Below, in pieces: positions 26,946-35,383 of a stretch of 64,000 nt of DNA (position 1 is its first letter; every line of letters starts with the position of its first letter). Source of the stretch: Sphingomonas phyllosphaerae (GTDB lineage: Bacteria > Pseudomonadota > Alphaproteobacteria > Sphingomonadales > Sphingomonadaceae); the NCBI RefSeq assembly GCF_029623345.1, contig NZ_JAPYKH010000011.1, forward strand, positions 62,001 through 126,000, in the 5' to 3' direction. The notes beneath the pieces were generated by a model. That model did not search any database. It was not told where the DNA came from and saw only the letters and a list, made by a program, of their open reading frames with translations. The position numbers and the translations under genes were made by a program.

Positions 26946-27871
26946 CGCCGACGCGCCGCGCGCTGATCGCCGCCGGGGCGGCGCTGCCGCTGGCGGCGTC
27001 CGCGGCCACGGCGCGGCGCGGCGCGACGTCCAACGCGGCGCATTTCTCGCTCGGCTTCGCGCCGCACGAGGGCAGCTTCAAGAGCCGCGGGGGCCTGCTC
27101 GAGCAGATCGCTTTCGCGGCGGATCAGGGTTTTCGCGCCTGGGAGGACAATGAGGCGAGGGGCCGGCCGGTCGCGCAGCAGGAGGCGATGGCCAAGGCGC
27201 TGGAACAGCGCGGCATGGCGATGGGTGTGTTCGTCGCGAGCATGCCGAGATGGTCGGAATTCCGCCCGATCTTCGGCAGCGAAGACGGCGCCGAACGCGA
27301 GGCCTTCCTCGCCGACGTGCGCGCCTCGATCGAGGTGGCCAAGCGCCTTAATACGCAACGCGCCACCGTCGTCACCGGCTTCCTCGACCCGCGCGTACCG
27401 GTGGAGATCCAGACCGCGCGCGTGATCGACCTGATGCGCCGCGCCGGCGACATCGTCGCGCCGCACGGGCTGGTGCTGGTGATGGAGCCGCTCAACACGC
27501 GGGTGAACCACCCGCACGTCTACATGCAGAGCTGGTCGGCCGGCTATGCCGTGGCGCGGGGGGTGAACAGCCCGGCGATCAAGATCCTCGCCGACTGCTA
27601 TCACGAGCAGATTCAGTCGGGGAATTTGATCAACTCGCTCGCCACCTGCTGGGACGAGATCGGCTACATCCAGTTCGGCGACAATCCCGGCCGCAACGAG
27701 CCGGGCACGGGCGAGATCAATTACGCCAACGTCGTCCGCTGGCTGCGCGACAAGCGCTACGCCGGCGTGATCGGCATGGAGCACGGCAATGCGCGCGAGG
27801 GGCGCGCGGGCGAGGAGCGGCTGATCGCCGCCTATCGCGCGATCGATCGGGTCGCAGGGGAGGAAGCATGA
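26942..27871 (+). CDS. Hydroxypyruvate-isomerase-like TIM-barrel protein 2, Tat signal
   Basis: 309 residues from GTG 26942 (overlapping GTGA). The N-terminus TPTRRALIAAGAALPLAASA is a twin-arginine signal, so the mature enzyme is periplasmic. The barrel carries LVMEPLNTRVNHP, ILADCYHEQIQSGNL, YIQFGDNPGRNEPGTGEINY and GVIGMEHG, a metal-binding set shared with hydroxypyruvate isomerases. In this context it may act on an oxidised sugar before uptake. The substrate is unproven. Confidence 0.85.
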   Translation: MTPTRRALIAAGAALPLAASAATARRGATSNAAHFSLGFAPHEGSFKSRGGLLEQIAFAADQGFRAWEDNEARGRPVAQQEAMAKALEQRGMAMGVFVASMPRWSEFRPIFGSEDGAEREAFLADVRASIEVAKRLNTQRATVVTGFLDPRVPVEIQTARVIDLMRRAGDIVAPHGLVLVMEPLNTRVNHPHVYMQSWSAGYAVARGVNSPAIKILADCYHEQIQSGNLINSLATCWDEIGYIQFGDNPGRNEPGTGEINYANVVRWLRDKRYAGVIGMEHGNAREGRAGEERLIAAYRAIDRVAGEEA

Positions 27872-27924
27872 CCAACACGAGCAGCGGCGCCCGCGCGGGC
27901 GCACGGAACGGAGAAACCAAGTGA
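27868..27924 (+). CDS. 18-residue linking ORF
   Basis: A tiny frame (MTNTSSGARAGARNGETK) starts in ATGA at the stop of the TIM-barrel gene and ends in GTGA at the start of the subunit-3 gene, so it overlaps both by 4 bases. The ATG is preceded by GGGGAGGAAGC, a good ribosome site. It may be a real microprotein or only a device that carries ribosomes across the junction. No homology is recognisable at this size. Confidence 0.35.
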   Translation: MTNTSSGARAGARNGETK

Positions 27925-28490
27925 TCGACCGCAGAGACGCGCTCGCGGGCATCGTCGCGATGTTCGGCAGCCAACTCTTCGCCCCCATCGCGCGCGCCGC
28001 CGGCGCGGCCTCGCAGCAGGCGTTCGGGGTAATCAACACCGGGCCGCCCTCGGTGCAGGTGTTTACACCGGCACAGAAGGCGCTGATGACGGCGCTGAGC
28101 GACCGCGTGATCCCCGCCACCGACACGCCCGGCGCGATCGCCGCGGAGGTGCCTCAATATATCGAGAAGCTGCTCGCCGACTGGTCCGAGCCGAGCGACC
28201 GGGTGCCGATCATCGCCGGTCTCGACGCGATCGAGGCACGCAGCCGCGCCGACTTTAAGAAGAGCGCCGCCGCGGTCACCCCGGCGCAGCAGGACGCGCT
28301 GCTGACGCTGGCGATGAACGACACGATCCCGGGCGGTGCGGCCTTCTTCGAGCCGTTTCGCCAGATGGTGGTCATCGGCTATTACACGTCCGAGATCGGC
28401 ATCACGCAGGAGCGCGAGTATCTGCCGGTGCCCGGCCAGTATGACGGCGCCTTCCTCTACTCCAAGGTCAATAAGGTCTATTCCTCATGA
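27921..28490 (+). CDS. Gluconate 2-dehydrogenase subunit 3-like protein, Tat signal
   Basis: 189 residues from GTG 27921. A twin-arginine signal (IDRRDALAGIVAMFGSQLFA) precedes a helical domain of the Gluconate_2-dh3 family (FTPAQKALMTALSDRVIPAT, ending YDGAFLYSKVNKVYSS). These small subunits pair with a GMC catalytic subunit that lacks its own signal and escort it through the Tat pathway. The GMC gene is two genes downstream. The stop overlaps the ATG of the next gene. Confidence 0.9.
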   Translation: MIDRRDALAGIVAMFGSQLFAPIARAAGAASQQAFGVINTGPPSVQVFTPAQKALMTALSDRVIPATDTPGAIAAEVPQYIEKLLADWSEPSDRVPIIAGLDAIEARSRADFKKSAAAVTPAQQDALLTLAMNDTIPGGAAFFEPFRQMVVIGYYTSEIGITQEREYLPVPGQYDGAFLYSKVNKVYSS

Positions 28491-29326
28491 TGACGGATCG
28501 TCGCACGTTCCTGGCCGGCAGCGCCGGTCTCGCCGCCCTCGGTGTCGCGGGCGCGCTGCCCGCGTCGGCCGCGCAGCTCGGCAAGGTGGGCATCCAGCTC
28601 TACACCGTCCGCGAGCTCTTCCAGAAGGACCCGGTCGCCACGCTCGCGCAGATCGCGAAGATCGGTTATCGCGAGGTCGAGTACGGCGGCGGTGGCTATG
28701 ACAGCATGGATCACGCCATGCTGCGCAAGACCATGGACCGGTTGGGCCTGACCTCGCCCTCGATCCACGTCGGCTACGACCTGCTGCTGAACAAGTTCGA
28801 CGACAGCGTGAAGATGGCGAAGACGCTGGGCGCCGACACGATCGTGCTGCCGTTCATGACGCCGGAGCATCGCACCGCCGAGGGGTGGGAGGCGGCGCTG
28901 CCGAACTTCAACAAGTTCGCGCGCGAGCTGGCACAGAACGGGCTGGGCTTCGCCTATCACAACCACGATTTCGAATTCACCACCAAGCCGGATGGCATCA
29001 GCCTTTATGACCGCTTCATCAAGGCGACCGATCCCAAGCTGGTAAAGGTCGAGATCGACCTCTACTGGGCGATCCACGCCGGTGAGGACGCCGCTGCGCT
29101 GATCAAGCGCATGGCGGGGCGGATCTACGCCTATCACGTCAAGGACCAGCGCCCCGACGGCAACATGACCTCGGTCGGGCTCGGCACGATCGATTTCGCC
29201 AAGCTGTTCAAGCTCAACAGCATGGCCGGCGTGAAGCATTTCTACGTCGAGAACGACGAGTCGCCCGCGCCCTACATCCCCGACATCACCACCAGCTTCC
29301 AGACGCTGCGCAAGCTGCGCTTCTGA
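28487..29326 (+). CDS. Sugar phosphate isomerase/epimerase-like TIM-barrel protein 3, Tat signal
   Basis: 279 residues with a textbook twin-arginine signal (TDRRTFLAGSAGLAALGVAG, cleavage near ASAAQ), so the enzyme is periplasmic. The barrel has VGIQLYTVRELFQKDP, the metal-ligand segments FAYHNHDFEF, VEIDLYWAIHAGED and YAYHVKDQRPDG, and ends HFYVENDESPAP. Relatives are found beside 3-keto-sugar dehydrogenases and can act as eliminases or hydratases of 3-keto-glycosides. It lies between the subunit-3 and GMC genes, which supports action on the GMC product. Confidence 0.88.
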   Translation: MMTDRRTFLAGSAGLAALGVAGALPASAAQLGKVGIQLYTVRELFQKDPVATLAQIAKIGYREVEYGGGGYDSMDHAMLRKTMDRLGLTSPSIHVGYDLLLNKFDDSVKMAKTLGADTIVLPFMTPEHRTAEGWEAALPNFNKFARELAQNGLGFAYHNHDFEFTTKPDGISLYDRFIKATDPKLVKVEIDLYWAIHAGEDAAALIKRMAGRIYAYHVKDQRPDGNMTSVGLGTIDFAKLFKLNSMAGVKHFYVENDESPAPYIPDITTSFQTLRKLRF

Positions 29327-29350
29327 CGACACTTATCCCGGGAGGGGATC

Positions 29351-31033
29351 ATGGCTGCTACCAACAAATACGACGCGATCGTCATCGGCTCCGGTGTCAG
29401 CGGCGGCTTCGCCGCCAAGGAACTGACCGAAAAGGGCATGCGCGTCCTGATGCTCGACCGTGGTATCATGGTCGAGCATCAGACCGACTATACTTATGAC
29501 GGCAAGCCCGCTTATGAGATCCCGGCGCGCGACATGATGCCGCCGGAGCTGGTGAAGAGCGACTATTTCATCACCACGCACGGCTATGTCTCGCCCAGCA
29601 CGCAGAAATATTACAACAACGACCGGCTGAACCCCTATGCCTATGACGAGGGCAGCAAGTTCTACTGGATCCGCCCCGCCGCGGTCGGCGGCAAGTCGCT
29701 GATCTGGGGTCGCTGGTGCTTCCGCTGGAGCCCGGCGGACTTCGAGGCGAACAAGAAGGAGAATGTCGGCGGCGACTGGCCGATCCGCTACGACGACGTG
29801 TCGCCGTGGTACGACTACGTCGAGAAGTATATCGGCGTCTCCGGCTCGCACGAGAACCTGCCCTACCTGCCGGACAGCCAATTCCAGCCGCCGATGCCGA
29901 TGAACGTCGCGGAGAAATGGTTCAAGCAGCGGCTCGAGGGTGAGTTCCCCGGGCGCAAGCTGATCAACACGCGCCTGTCCAATATGACCGAGGACAAGCC
30001 CGACCAGAACCGTAGCAAATGCCAGGTGCGCAACCAGTGCGGGCGCGGCTGCTCGTTCGGCGCCTATTTCTCGACCCAGGCGGTGACGCTGCCGGCGGCG
30101 CGCGCCACCGGGCGCTTCACGCTGCGCTCGGACGCGGTGGTGACCAACCTCGAATATGATCCGCAGCGCAAGCGCGTGACGGGCGTGCGGTTCGTCGATG
30201 CCAAGACCGGGCAGGCCGAGACGGTCAACGCCGACATCGTCTTCCTCTGCGCCTCGGCGATGGCGTCGACGCAGATCCTGATGAACTCGCGCGCACCGGG
30301 CAGCACCAAGAGCTATTTCGACAATAGCGGCACGCTCGGCCGCTACGTCATGGATCATATCTTTCGCGTCAACATCGCCGGCGAGATCCCGGGGATGCAG
30401 GAATACATCGAGTTCGGCCGTCGCCCCGGCGGCGTCTACATTCCGCGTTTCCGCAACAACAACGGCGACGAGGGGCTCGGTTTCAAGCGCGGCTACGGCT
30501 ACCAGGGCAGCGCGCGGCGCGATCCCGCGAAGCCGCAGGGCTTTGGCGCCGCGATGAAGCAGGGCATGCGCCAGTACGGCCCGTGGCAGTTCTCGATGGG
30601 TGCGTTCGGCGAGTGCCTGCCGTACGAGGACAATCACGTCTCGCTTCACGCGAGCAAAGTCGACCGCTTCGGCGTGCCGCTGATGCGCTTCGACGTGCGC
30701 TTCCGCGACAACGAACTGAAGATGATGGCGGACGCGCGCGTTCAGGGCGAGGAAATGCTCAAGAAGGCCGGCCTGCTCAACGTCCGCAGCAGCGAGGACG
30801 AGCATGTCCCCGGTGACGCGATCCACGAGATGGGTGGCGCGCGCATGGGGCGTGATCCGCGCGCGTCGGTGCTCAACGGCTTCAGCCAGGCGCACGACGC
30901 GCCCAATCTGTTCGTCACCGACGGTGCGCAAATGGCCTCGATCTCGTGCATCAACCCGTCGCTGACCTTCATGGCGCTGACCGCCCGCGCGGCCGATCAC
31001 GCGGTGAACGCCAAGAAGGCGGGGTTGATCTGA
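29351..31033 (+). CDS. GMC-family FAD sugar dehydrogenase, catalytic subunit
   Basis: 560 residues preceded by GGGAGGGGATC. The FAD-binding Rossmann motif IVIGSGVSGGFAAKEL is at about residues 10-25. GGKSLIWGRW follows near 115. A Cys-rich segment (CQVRNQCGRGCSFGAYFSTQ) lies near residue 225, and the C-terminal active-site region has HEMGGARMGRDP and SCINPSLTFMALTARAADH. It resembles gluconate/glucoside-3-dehydrogenase large subunits, which oxidise a sugar C3 hydroxyl and pass electrons to cytochrome c. It has no signal peptide and probably travels with the Tat-dependent subunit encoded upstream. The position oxidised is inference. Confidence 0.9.
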   Translation: MAATNKYDAIVIGSGVSGGFAAKELTEKGMRVLMLDRGIMVEHQTDYTYDGKPAYEIPARDMMPPELVKSDYFITTHGYVSPSTQKYYNNDRLNPYAYDEGSKFYWIRPAAVGGKSLIWGRWCFRWSPADFEANKKENVGGDWPIRYDDVSPWYDYVEKYIGVSGSHENLPYLPDSQFQPPMPMNVAEKWFKQRLEGEFPGRKLINTRLSNMTEDKPDQNRSKCQVRNQCGRGCSFGAYFSTQAVTLPAARATGRFTLRSDAVVTNLEYDPQRKRVTGVRFVDAKTGQAETVNADIVFLCASAMASTQILMNSRAPGSTKSYFDNSGTLGRYVMDHIFRVNIAGEIPGMQEYIEFGRRPGGVYIPRFRNNNGDEGLGFKRGYGYQGSARRDPAKPQGFGAAMKQGMRQYGPWQFSMGAFGECLPYEDNHVSLHASKVDRFGVPLMRFDVRFRDNELKMMADARVQGEEMLKKAGLLNVRSSEDEHVPGDAIHEMGGARMGRDPRASVLNGFSQAHDAPNLFVTDGAQMASISCINPSLTFMALTARAADHAVNAKKAGLI

Positions 31034-31098
31034 CGACGTGCCACCCCGCGCCCGGCGGCTGAGCCGATGCGGCGCCCGCCCGTGACCGGCCGCGCGCG

Positions 31099-32127
31099 AT
31101 GAGCGAGCGGCGCGGCGAGCGCGGGGTCACGATGCGCGCGGTTGCGGCGCGCGCCGGCGTCTCGCCGATGACGGTCTCGAACGTCATCAACGGCGCCGGC
31201 CGCGCTGCCCCCGCGACGGTTGCGGCGGTGCGCGCCGCCATCGACGAGCTGGGCTATGTCCCCAACGTCAGCGCGCGCCTGCTCGCGCGTGCGCGCGCCA
31301 CGACAGTGGGGCTGATCTACAGCGGCGCGCGCACACCCTTCCTCGATGCCATTCTCACCGGCTCGCTGCGCGCCACCAACGCGCACGGGTTGCAGCTGCT
31401 GTTGCGCGAAGAGCAGCGGCTCACCCACGATGCCGCGGAGGCGGCGGCGCGCGCGTTGGTGCGCGGCGGCGCCGATGCGCTGCTGCTGATCCCGCCCTTC
31501 GCCGAGCTGCTGAGCGAGGCGGGGGTGGTCGATGCGCTCGGCGTGCCCGCGGCCGCGATCGCGACCGGTGCGACGCTACCGGGCACTGCCACCGTCAGGA
31601 TCGACAATCGCGCAGCGATGAGGGCGCTGACGGGGCGCCTGATCGAGCGCGGCCATTACCGCATTGCGCTCGTGTCAGGCCCGCCGAACCACTCCGACAG
31701 TGCCGACCGGATCCACGGTTATCACGATGCACTCGCCGCGGCAGGGATCACGGCGGACGCGCGGCTGCTCTTCGAGGGCCGGTTCGACCATGAATCGGGT
31801 ATCGCCGCCGGCTCGGCACTGCTGTCGCCCGCCGATCGTCCGAGCGCGATCATGTGCAGCAACGACGACATGGCGGCGGGGGTGATCGGCGAGGCGCATC
31901 GCCGCGGGCTGCGGCTGCCGCGCGACCTGGCGGTGACCGGGTTCGACGACACGACGATGGCGTCGCTGATCTCGCCCGCGCTCACGACCGTGCGCCAGCC
32001 GATCCAGCTTATGGCCTATCGCGCCGCGGAGATGCTGATCCGCGCGGGCCGCCGCGGCGAACTCGCCGAGGCCGAGGACGAGCTGGTCGACTATGAGCTG
32101 ATCGAGCGCGAGTCGACCGCTGGGTGA
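31099..32127 (+). CDS. LacI/GalR-family transcriptional regulator
   Basis: 342 residues. The helix-turn-helix is at about 11-32 (TMRAVAARAGVSPMTVSNVI) with the hinge helix motif NVSARLLARARATTVGLIYS. The periplasmic-binding-protein-like effector domain includes GPPNHSDSADRIHGYHDALA and FDDTTMASLISPALTTVRQP. It lies at the end of the sugar-oxidation block and probably represses it through the palindrome at 24111. The effector is likely a sugar or keto-sugar of the pathway. An internal ATG at codon 12 is possible but would cut the HTH. Confidence 0.92.
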   Translation: MSERRGERGVTMRAVAARAGVSPMTVSNVINGAGRAAPATVAAVRAAIDELGYVPNVSARLLARARATTVGLIYSGARTPFLDAILTGSLRATNAHGLQLLLREEQRLTHDAAEAAARALVRGGADALLLIPPFAELLSEAGVVDALGVPAAAIATGATLPGTATVRIDNRAAMRALTGRLIERGHYRIALVSGPPNHSDSADRIHGYHDALAAAGITADARLLFEGRFDHESGIAAGSALLSPADRPSAIMCSNDDMAAGVIGEAHRRGLRLPRDLAVTGFDDTTMASLISPALTTVRQPIQLMAYRAAEMLIRAGRRGELAEAEDELVDYELIERESTAG

Positions 32128-32220
32128 GGTAGGTTCGGGAGTTCCCGTTTCATGGCGTTCGTTGACGCGGCTGCTCACAGAGGCGAGGCGCTTTAACCTT
32201 CGGCACCAGTTACAAACGCC

Positions 32221-32316
32221 CGTCATCCCGGCCTAGCGCCGGGATCCGTCTCATCGCGAAAGTCGAAGCCGTTGCTTTCGCGGAACCACGGATCCCGGCG
32301 CAAGGCCGGGATGACG
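32221..32316. repeat. REPIN-like paired palindrome, 96 bp
   Basis: The left arm is CGTCATCCCGGCCTAGCGCC and the right arm is GGCGCAAGGCCGGGATGACG, nearly perfect inverted copies. A spacer (CTCATCGCGAAAG ... CTTTCGCGG) also pairs. It lies between the convergent LacI and wrbA genes and belongs to the CCGGGAT subfamily. Confidence 0.8.
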
Positions 32317-32350
32317 ATCATCGTCGTCGGAAACCTCGTCCGCTCGCCGT

Positions 32351-32953
32351 TCAGGCCTTCAGCTTGGCCGCGGTCTCGGCGATGCGCTTGCCCTGGTAGC
32401 GTGCGCCGTCGAGATCGACCTGGCTCGGCTGGCGGCTACCGTCGCCATCGGCCAGCGTCGAGGCGCCATAGGGCGTCCCGCCGTGCACTTCCTTGACGCC
32501 CATCTGGCCCTGGAAGCCATAGTCGAGCCCGACGATCGTCATGCCGTGGTGGAGCAGGTTGGTGATGATCGAGAAGAGCGTCGTCTCCTGCCCGCCGTGC
32601 TGGCTCGCGGTCGAGGTGAAGGCGCCGCCGACCTTGCCGACCAGCGCGCCCTTCATCCACAGCCCGCCGGTGGTGTCCCAGAAGGCCGCCATCTGGCTCG
32701 GCATGCGGCCGTAGCGCGTCGGCGCGCCGACGACGATCGCGTCATAGCCGGCGAGCGCGTCGGGGCCCTCGATTTCGGGATGCGCGGTGTCGGTCTTGAA
32801 ACCGGCCGCGGCGACAACCTCGGCGGGGGCGGTTTCCGCCACGCGGCGGATGTCGACCTCGGCGCCGCCGGCCCGCGCGCCCTCGGCGACCGCGTCGGCC
32901 ATCTTTTCGATATGGCCGTAGGACGAATAATAGAGGACGAGGACCTTGGTCAT
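32351..32953 (-). CDS. wrbA: NAD(P)H:quinone oxidoreductase WrbA
   Basis: 200 residues, the family length. The FMN phosphate loop is [20 protein letters not shown], followed by [20 protein letters not shown] and [16 protein letters not shown], the WrbA hallmark segments. It reduces quinones with two electrons, limiting semiquinone stress. It is divergent from a LysR-type regulator gene 134 bases away, which probably controls it. Confidence 0.95.
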   Translation of the reverse strand: MTKVLVLYYSSYGHIEKMADAVAEGARAGGAEVDIRRVAETAPAEVVAAAGFKTDTAHPEIEGPDALAGYDAIVVGAPTRYGRMPSQMAAFWDTTGGLWMKGALVGKVGGAFTSTASQHGGQETTLFSIITNLLHHGMTIVGLDYGFQGQMGVKEVHGGTPYGASTLADGDGSRQPSQVDLDGARYQGKRIAETAAKLKA

Positions 32954-33055
32954 GTCAGTGGCTCCTGGTGCGGGTTGGGGCAGGGCGCGCGCCGTTGACG
33001 CGCTCGGGTCGGATCAACCTAGGTAAGCGAAGGCCTGAACGGAACGCGCCCGATT

Positions 33056-33070
33056 GAAACGGATCGTTTC
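33056..33070. promoter_or_regulatory. Candidate LysR operator between wrbA and its neighbour
   Basis: GAAACG-GAT-CGTTTC is a perfect inverted repeat of 6-base arms located 18 bases upstream of the LysR start. A second short palindrome, GGCCT-CT-AGGCC, follows at 33071. Position in a divergent LysR/target gap suggests autoregulation. Confidence 0.45.
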
Positions 33071-33087
33071 GGCCTCTAGGCCAAGCT

Positions 33088-33978
33088 GTGATGCGGCTCC
33101 CCGATCTTGAGGCCTGGGCGATCTTCGCCGCGGTGGCCGAGCATCGCTCGTTCAGCGCGGCGGCCGACGCGATCGGGCTGAGCAAGGCGACGGTCTCCAA
33201 GGGTGTGTCGCGGCTGGAAGCGCAGCTGCAGGTGTCTCTGTTCCATCGCACCTCGCGCCGGCTCGCGCTGACCGAAGCGGGGCGCCCGCTCGCCGACCAT
33301 GCCGCACGGATCGTCGCCGAGGCGCATGCCGCTGAGGAGGCGGCGCGCGACGGCGCGCTCGCGCCGGCCGGGCGCGTGCGGTTGGCGGCGCCGATGAGTT
33401 TCGGGCTCAAGCATGTCGCCCCCGTCGTCGCCGATTTCCTGGCGGCACATCCTGCGATCGAGATCGAGCTCCACCTCGCCGACTCGCGCGTCGACATCGT
33501 CGCCGAGGGATTCGACGTGGCGCTGCGGATCGCCGACCTGCCCGACAGCTCGCTGCGCGCGCGGCGGCTGTGCACGATCACGTCGCATGTCGTCGCCGCG
33601 CCCGCCTATCTCGCGGCGCACGGAACGCCGACCCATCCGTCACAACTCGGTGAGCATCGGCTGCTGGGCTATACCAACCTCACCGGACCGTGGCGCTTCC
33701 GCTCGCGCGACGGCAGCGAGGTCTCGGTCAAGGCGCGGGGGCCGCTCGCGGCGAACAGCGGCGACGCGCTGGTGCCCGCGCTGGAAGCGGGGCTGGGCAT
33801 CGCGCGGCTGCCGGGCTTCATCGTCGGCGCCGGGATCGCTGCGGGGCGGGTGGTAGAGATCATGCCGGACTGGGCGCCCGCGCCGATCGGGCTGCACCTG
33901 CTCACCCCGCCGAGCGCGCTGCGACCGGCGCGGGTCGAGGCGCTGATCGCCTTCCTCAGCGAGCGGCTGCGCGACTGA
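33088..33978 (+). CDS. LysR-family transcriptional regulator
   Basis: 296 residues. The N-terminal winged HTH (AIFAAVAEHRSFSAAADAIG, LSKATVSKGVSRLEAQL, FHRTSRRLALTEAG) and a substrate-binding domain (VRLAAPMSFGLKHVAPVVAD, VDIVAEGFDVALRIADLPDS) match the CrgA/AaeR-like subgroup. In such divergent pairs the regulator normally controls the neighbouring gene, here the quinone reductase wrbA. The inducer is unknown. Confidence 0.93.
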   Translation: MMRLPDLEAWAIFAAVAEHRSFSAAADAIGLSKATVSKGVSRLEAQLQVSLFHRTSRRLALTEAGRPLADHAARIVAEAHAAEEAARDGALAPAGRVRLAAPMSFGLKHVAPVVADFLAAHPAIEIELHLADSRVDIVAEGFDVALRIADLPDSSLRARRLCTITSHVVAAPAYLAAHGTPTHPSQLGEHRLLGYTNLTGPWRFRSRDGSEVSVKARGPLAANSGDALVPALEAGLGIARLPGFIVGAGIAAGRVVEIMPDWAPAPIGLHLLTPPSALRPARVEALIAFLSERLRD

Positions 33979-34055
33979 CGGCTGCGATCGACCGCAGCCC
34001 TCTTCCTTCGCCGTTTGAACTCGGCCATCGTGCCGGGAAACAAGGGGAAACTGAC

Positions 34056-35339
34056 ATGAGACTGACCGTCCTGCCGCGCGTCGCCGCGGCCTTCGTCGCG
34101 CTCGCCGGCGCGGCGTCCGCGAGCGCGGAAACCGTTGTCGTCACCGCGGCGCGGATGCTTGACGTCGATAAGGGCGCGATCGTGTCCGACCCGGTGATCG
34201 TCGTCACCGATGGCCGCATCGCCGCGGTCGCCGCCGGCGGGGCGAGCCGACCCGTGATCCCGGCGAATGCGCGCCGGGTCGATCTCGGCGACGTCACGCT
34301 CGTCCCCGGACTGATCGACATGCATGTCCATCTCACCAGCCTCGCCGAGATCGGCGGCTATCAGACGCTCAAATACACCGACAGCTTCTGGGGTGCGGTG
34401 AGCGTCGCCAACGCGGCCAAGACGCTGCGTGCCGGCTTTACCACGGTGCGCAACGTCGGCGCCGGCGACTTCCAGGACATCGGGCTCAAGGAGGCGATCG
34501 ACGGCGGCTGGGTGATCGGGCCGCGCATCGTGCCCGCGGGCTACGCCATCGGCGCGACCGGCGGCCATTGTGACGACAATGCGCTGCCGCCGTCCTACGA
34601 CAAGAAGCTGCCCTCGGTGATCAACTCGCCCGAGGAAGCGCGCGCCAAGGTGCGCTGGCTGCACAAATATGGCGCCGAGGTGATCAAGATCTGCGCCACC
34701 GGCGGCGTCTTCTCGCTCGGCGACTCGGTCGGCGGGCAGCAGCTCAGCGAGGAGGAGATGCGCGCGATCGCGGACGAGGCGCACATGCTCCACCTCAAGG
34801 TGGCGGCGCACGCGCACGGCGACGAGGGGATCAAGGCCGCGATCCGCGCCGGGATCGACACGATCGAGCACGTCAGCCTCGCCTCGGACGAGGCGATGAA
34901 GCTCGCGATCGAACACAAGATCTGGTTCGACATGGATATCTACAACGACGACTACATCCTGGCGACCGGCACCAAGAACGGCACCGAGCAGGAGAGCCTC
35001 GACAAGGAGCGGGTGATCGGGCTCAAGCAGCGCCAGACCTTCCAGCGCGCCTTCCGCATGGGCGTGGCCATGACCTTCGGCACCGACGCGGGCGTCTATC
35101 CGCACGGTGATAACGCCAAGCAGTTCGCCAAGATGGTGCAATGGGGCATGACCCCGCTCGACGCGATCCGCGCCGCCACCACCAGCGCCGCGCGCGCATT
35201 GGGACGTGAGGGCGATGTCGGTGCGATTGCGGTCGGACATTATGGCGACATGGTCGCGGTGCGCGGCGATCCGCTGCGCGATGTCTCCGTGCTGGAGCAT
35301 CCGGTGGCGGTGGTGAAGGGCGGTGTCGAGGTGCAGTGA
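34056..35339 (+). CDS. Exported metal-dependent amidohydrolase (imidazolonepropionase/prolidase-like)
   Basis: 427 residues. A signal peptide (VLPRVAAAFVALAGAASASA) precedes an amidohydrolase fold: LVPGLIDMHVHLTS (HxH metal site), EVIKICATGGVF (Lys), HLKVAAHAHGDEGI and TIEHVSLAS (His ligands), and TFGTDAGVYPHGDN (Asp). All key ligands are present. Related periplasmic enzymes cleave Xaa-Pro or other dipeptides and cyclic amides. The start at 34056 follows AAGGGGAAA; the longer frame from 33690 is a shadow of the LysR gene. Confidence 0.9.
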   Translation: MRLTVLPRVAAAFVALAGAASASAETVVVTAARMLDVDKGAIVSDPVIVVTDGRIAAVAAGGASRPVIPANARRVDLGDVTLVPGLIDMHVHLTSLAEIGGYQTLKYTDSFWGAVSVANAAKTLRAGFTTVRNVGAGDFQDIGLKEAIDGGWVIGPRIVPAGYAIGATGGHCDDNALPPSYDKKLPSVINSPEEARAKVRWLHKYGAEVIKICATGGVFSLGDSVGGQQLSEEEMRAIADEAHMLHLKVAAHAHGDEGIKAAIRAGIDTIEHVSLASDEAMKLAIEHKIWFDMDIYNDDYILATGTKNGTEQESLDKERVIGLKQRQTFQRAFRMGVAMTFGTDAGVYPHGDNAKQFAKMVQWGMTPLDAIRAATTSAARALGREGDVGAIAVGHYGDMVAVRGDPLRDVSVLEHPVAVVKGGVEVQ

Positions 35340-35383
35340 AACCCTTCGTTCTCCTCGCGCTTTCACCGTGCGAGGAGAACGAC

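Noticed and set aside
29333..31000. 555-residue frame antisense to the GMC dehydrogenase
   Set aside because: Shadow frame without recognisable domains; the GMC protein has its FAD motif and active-site segments.
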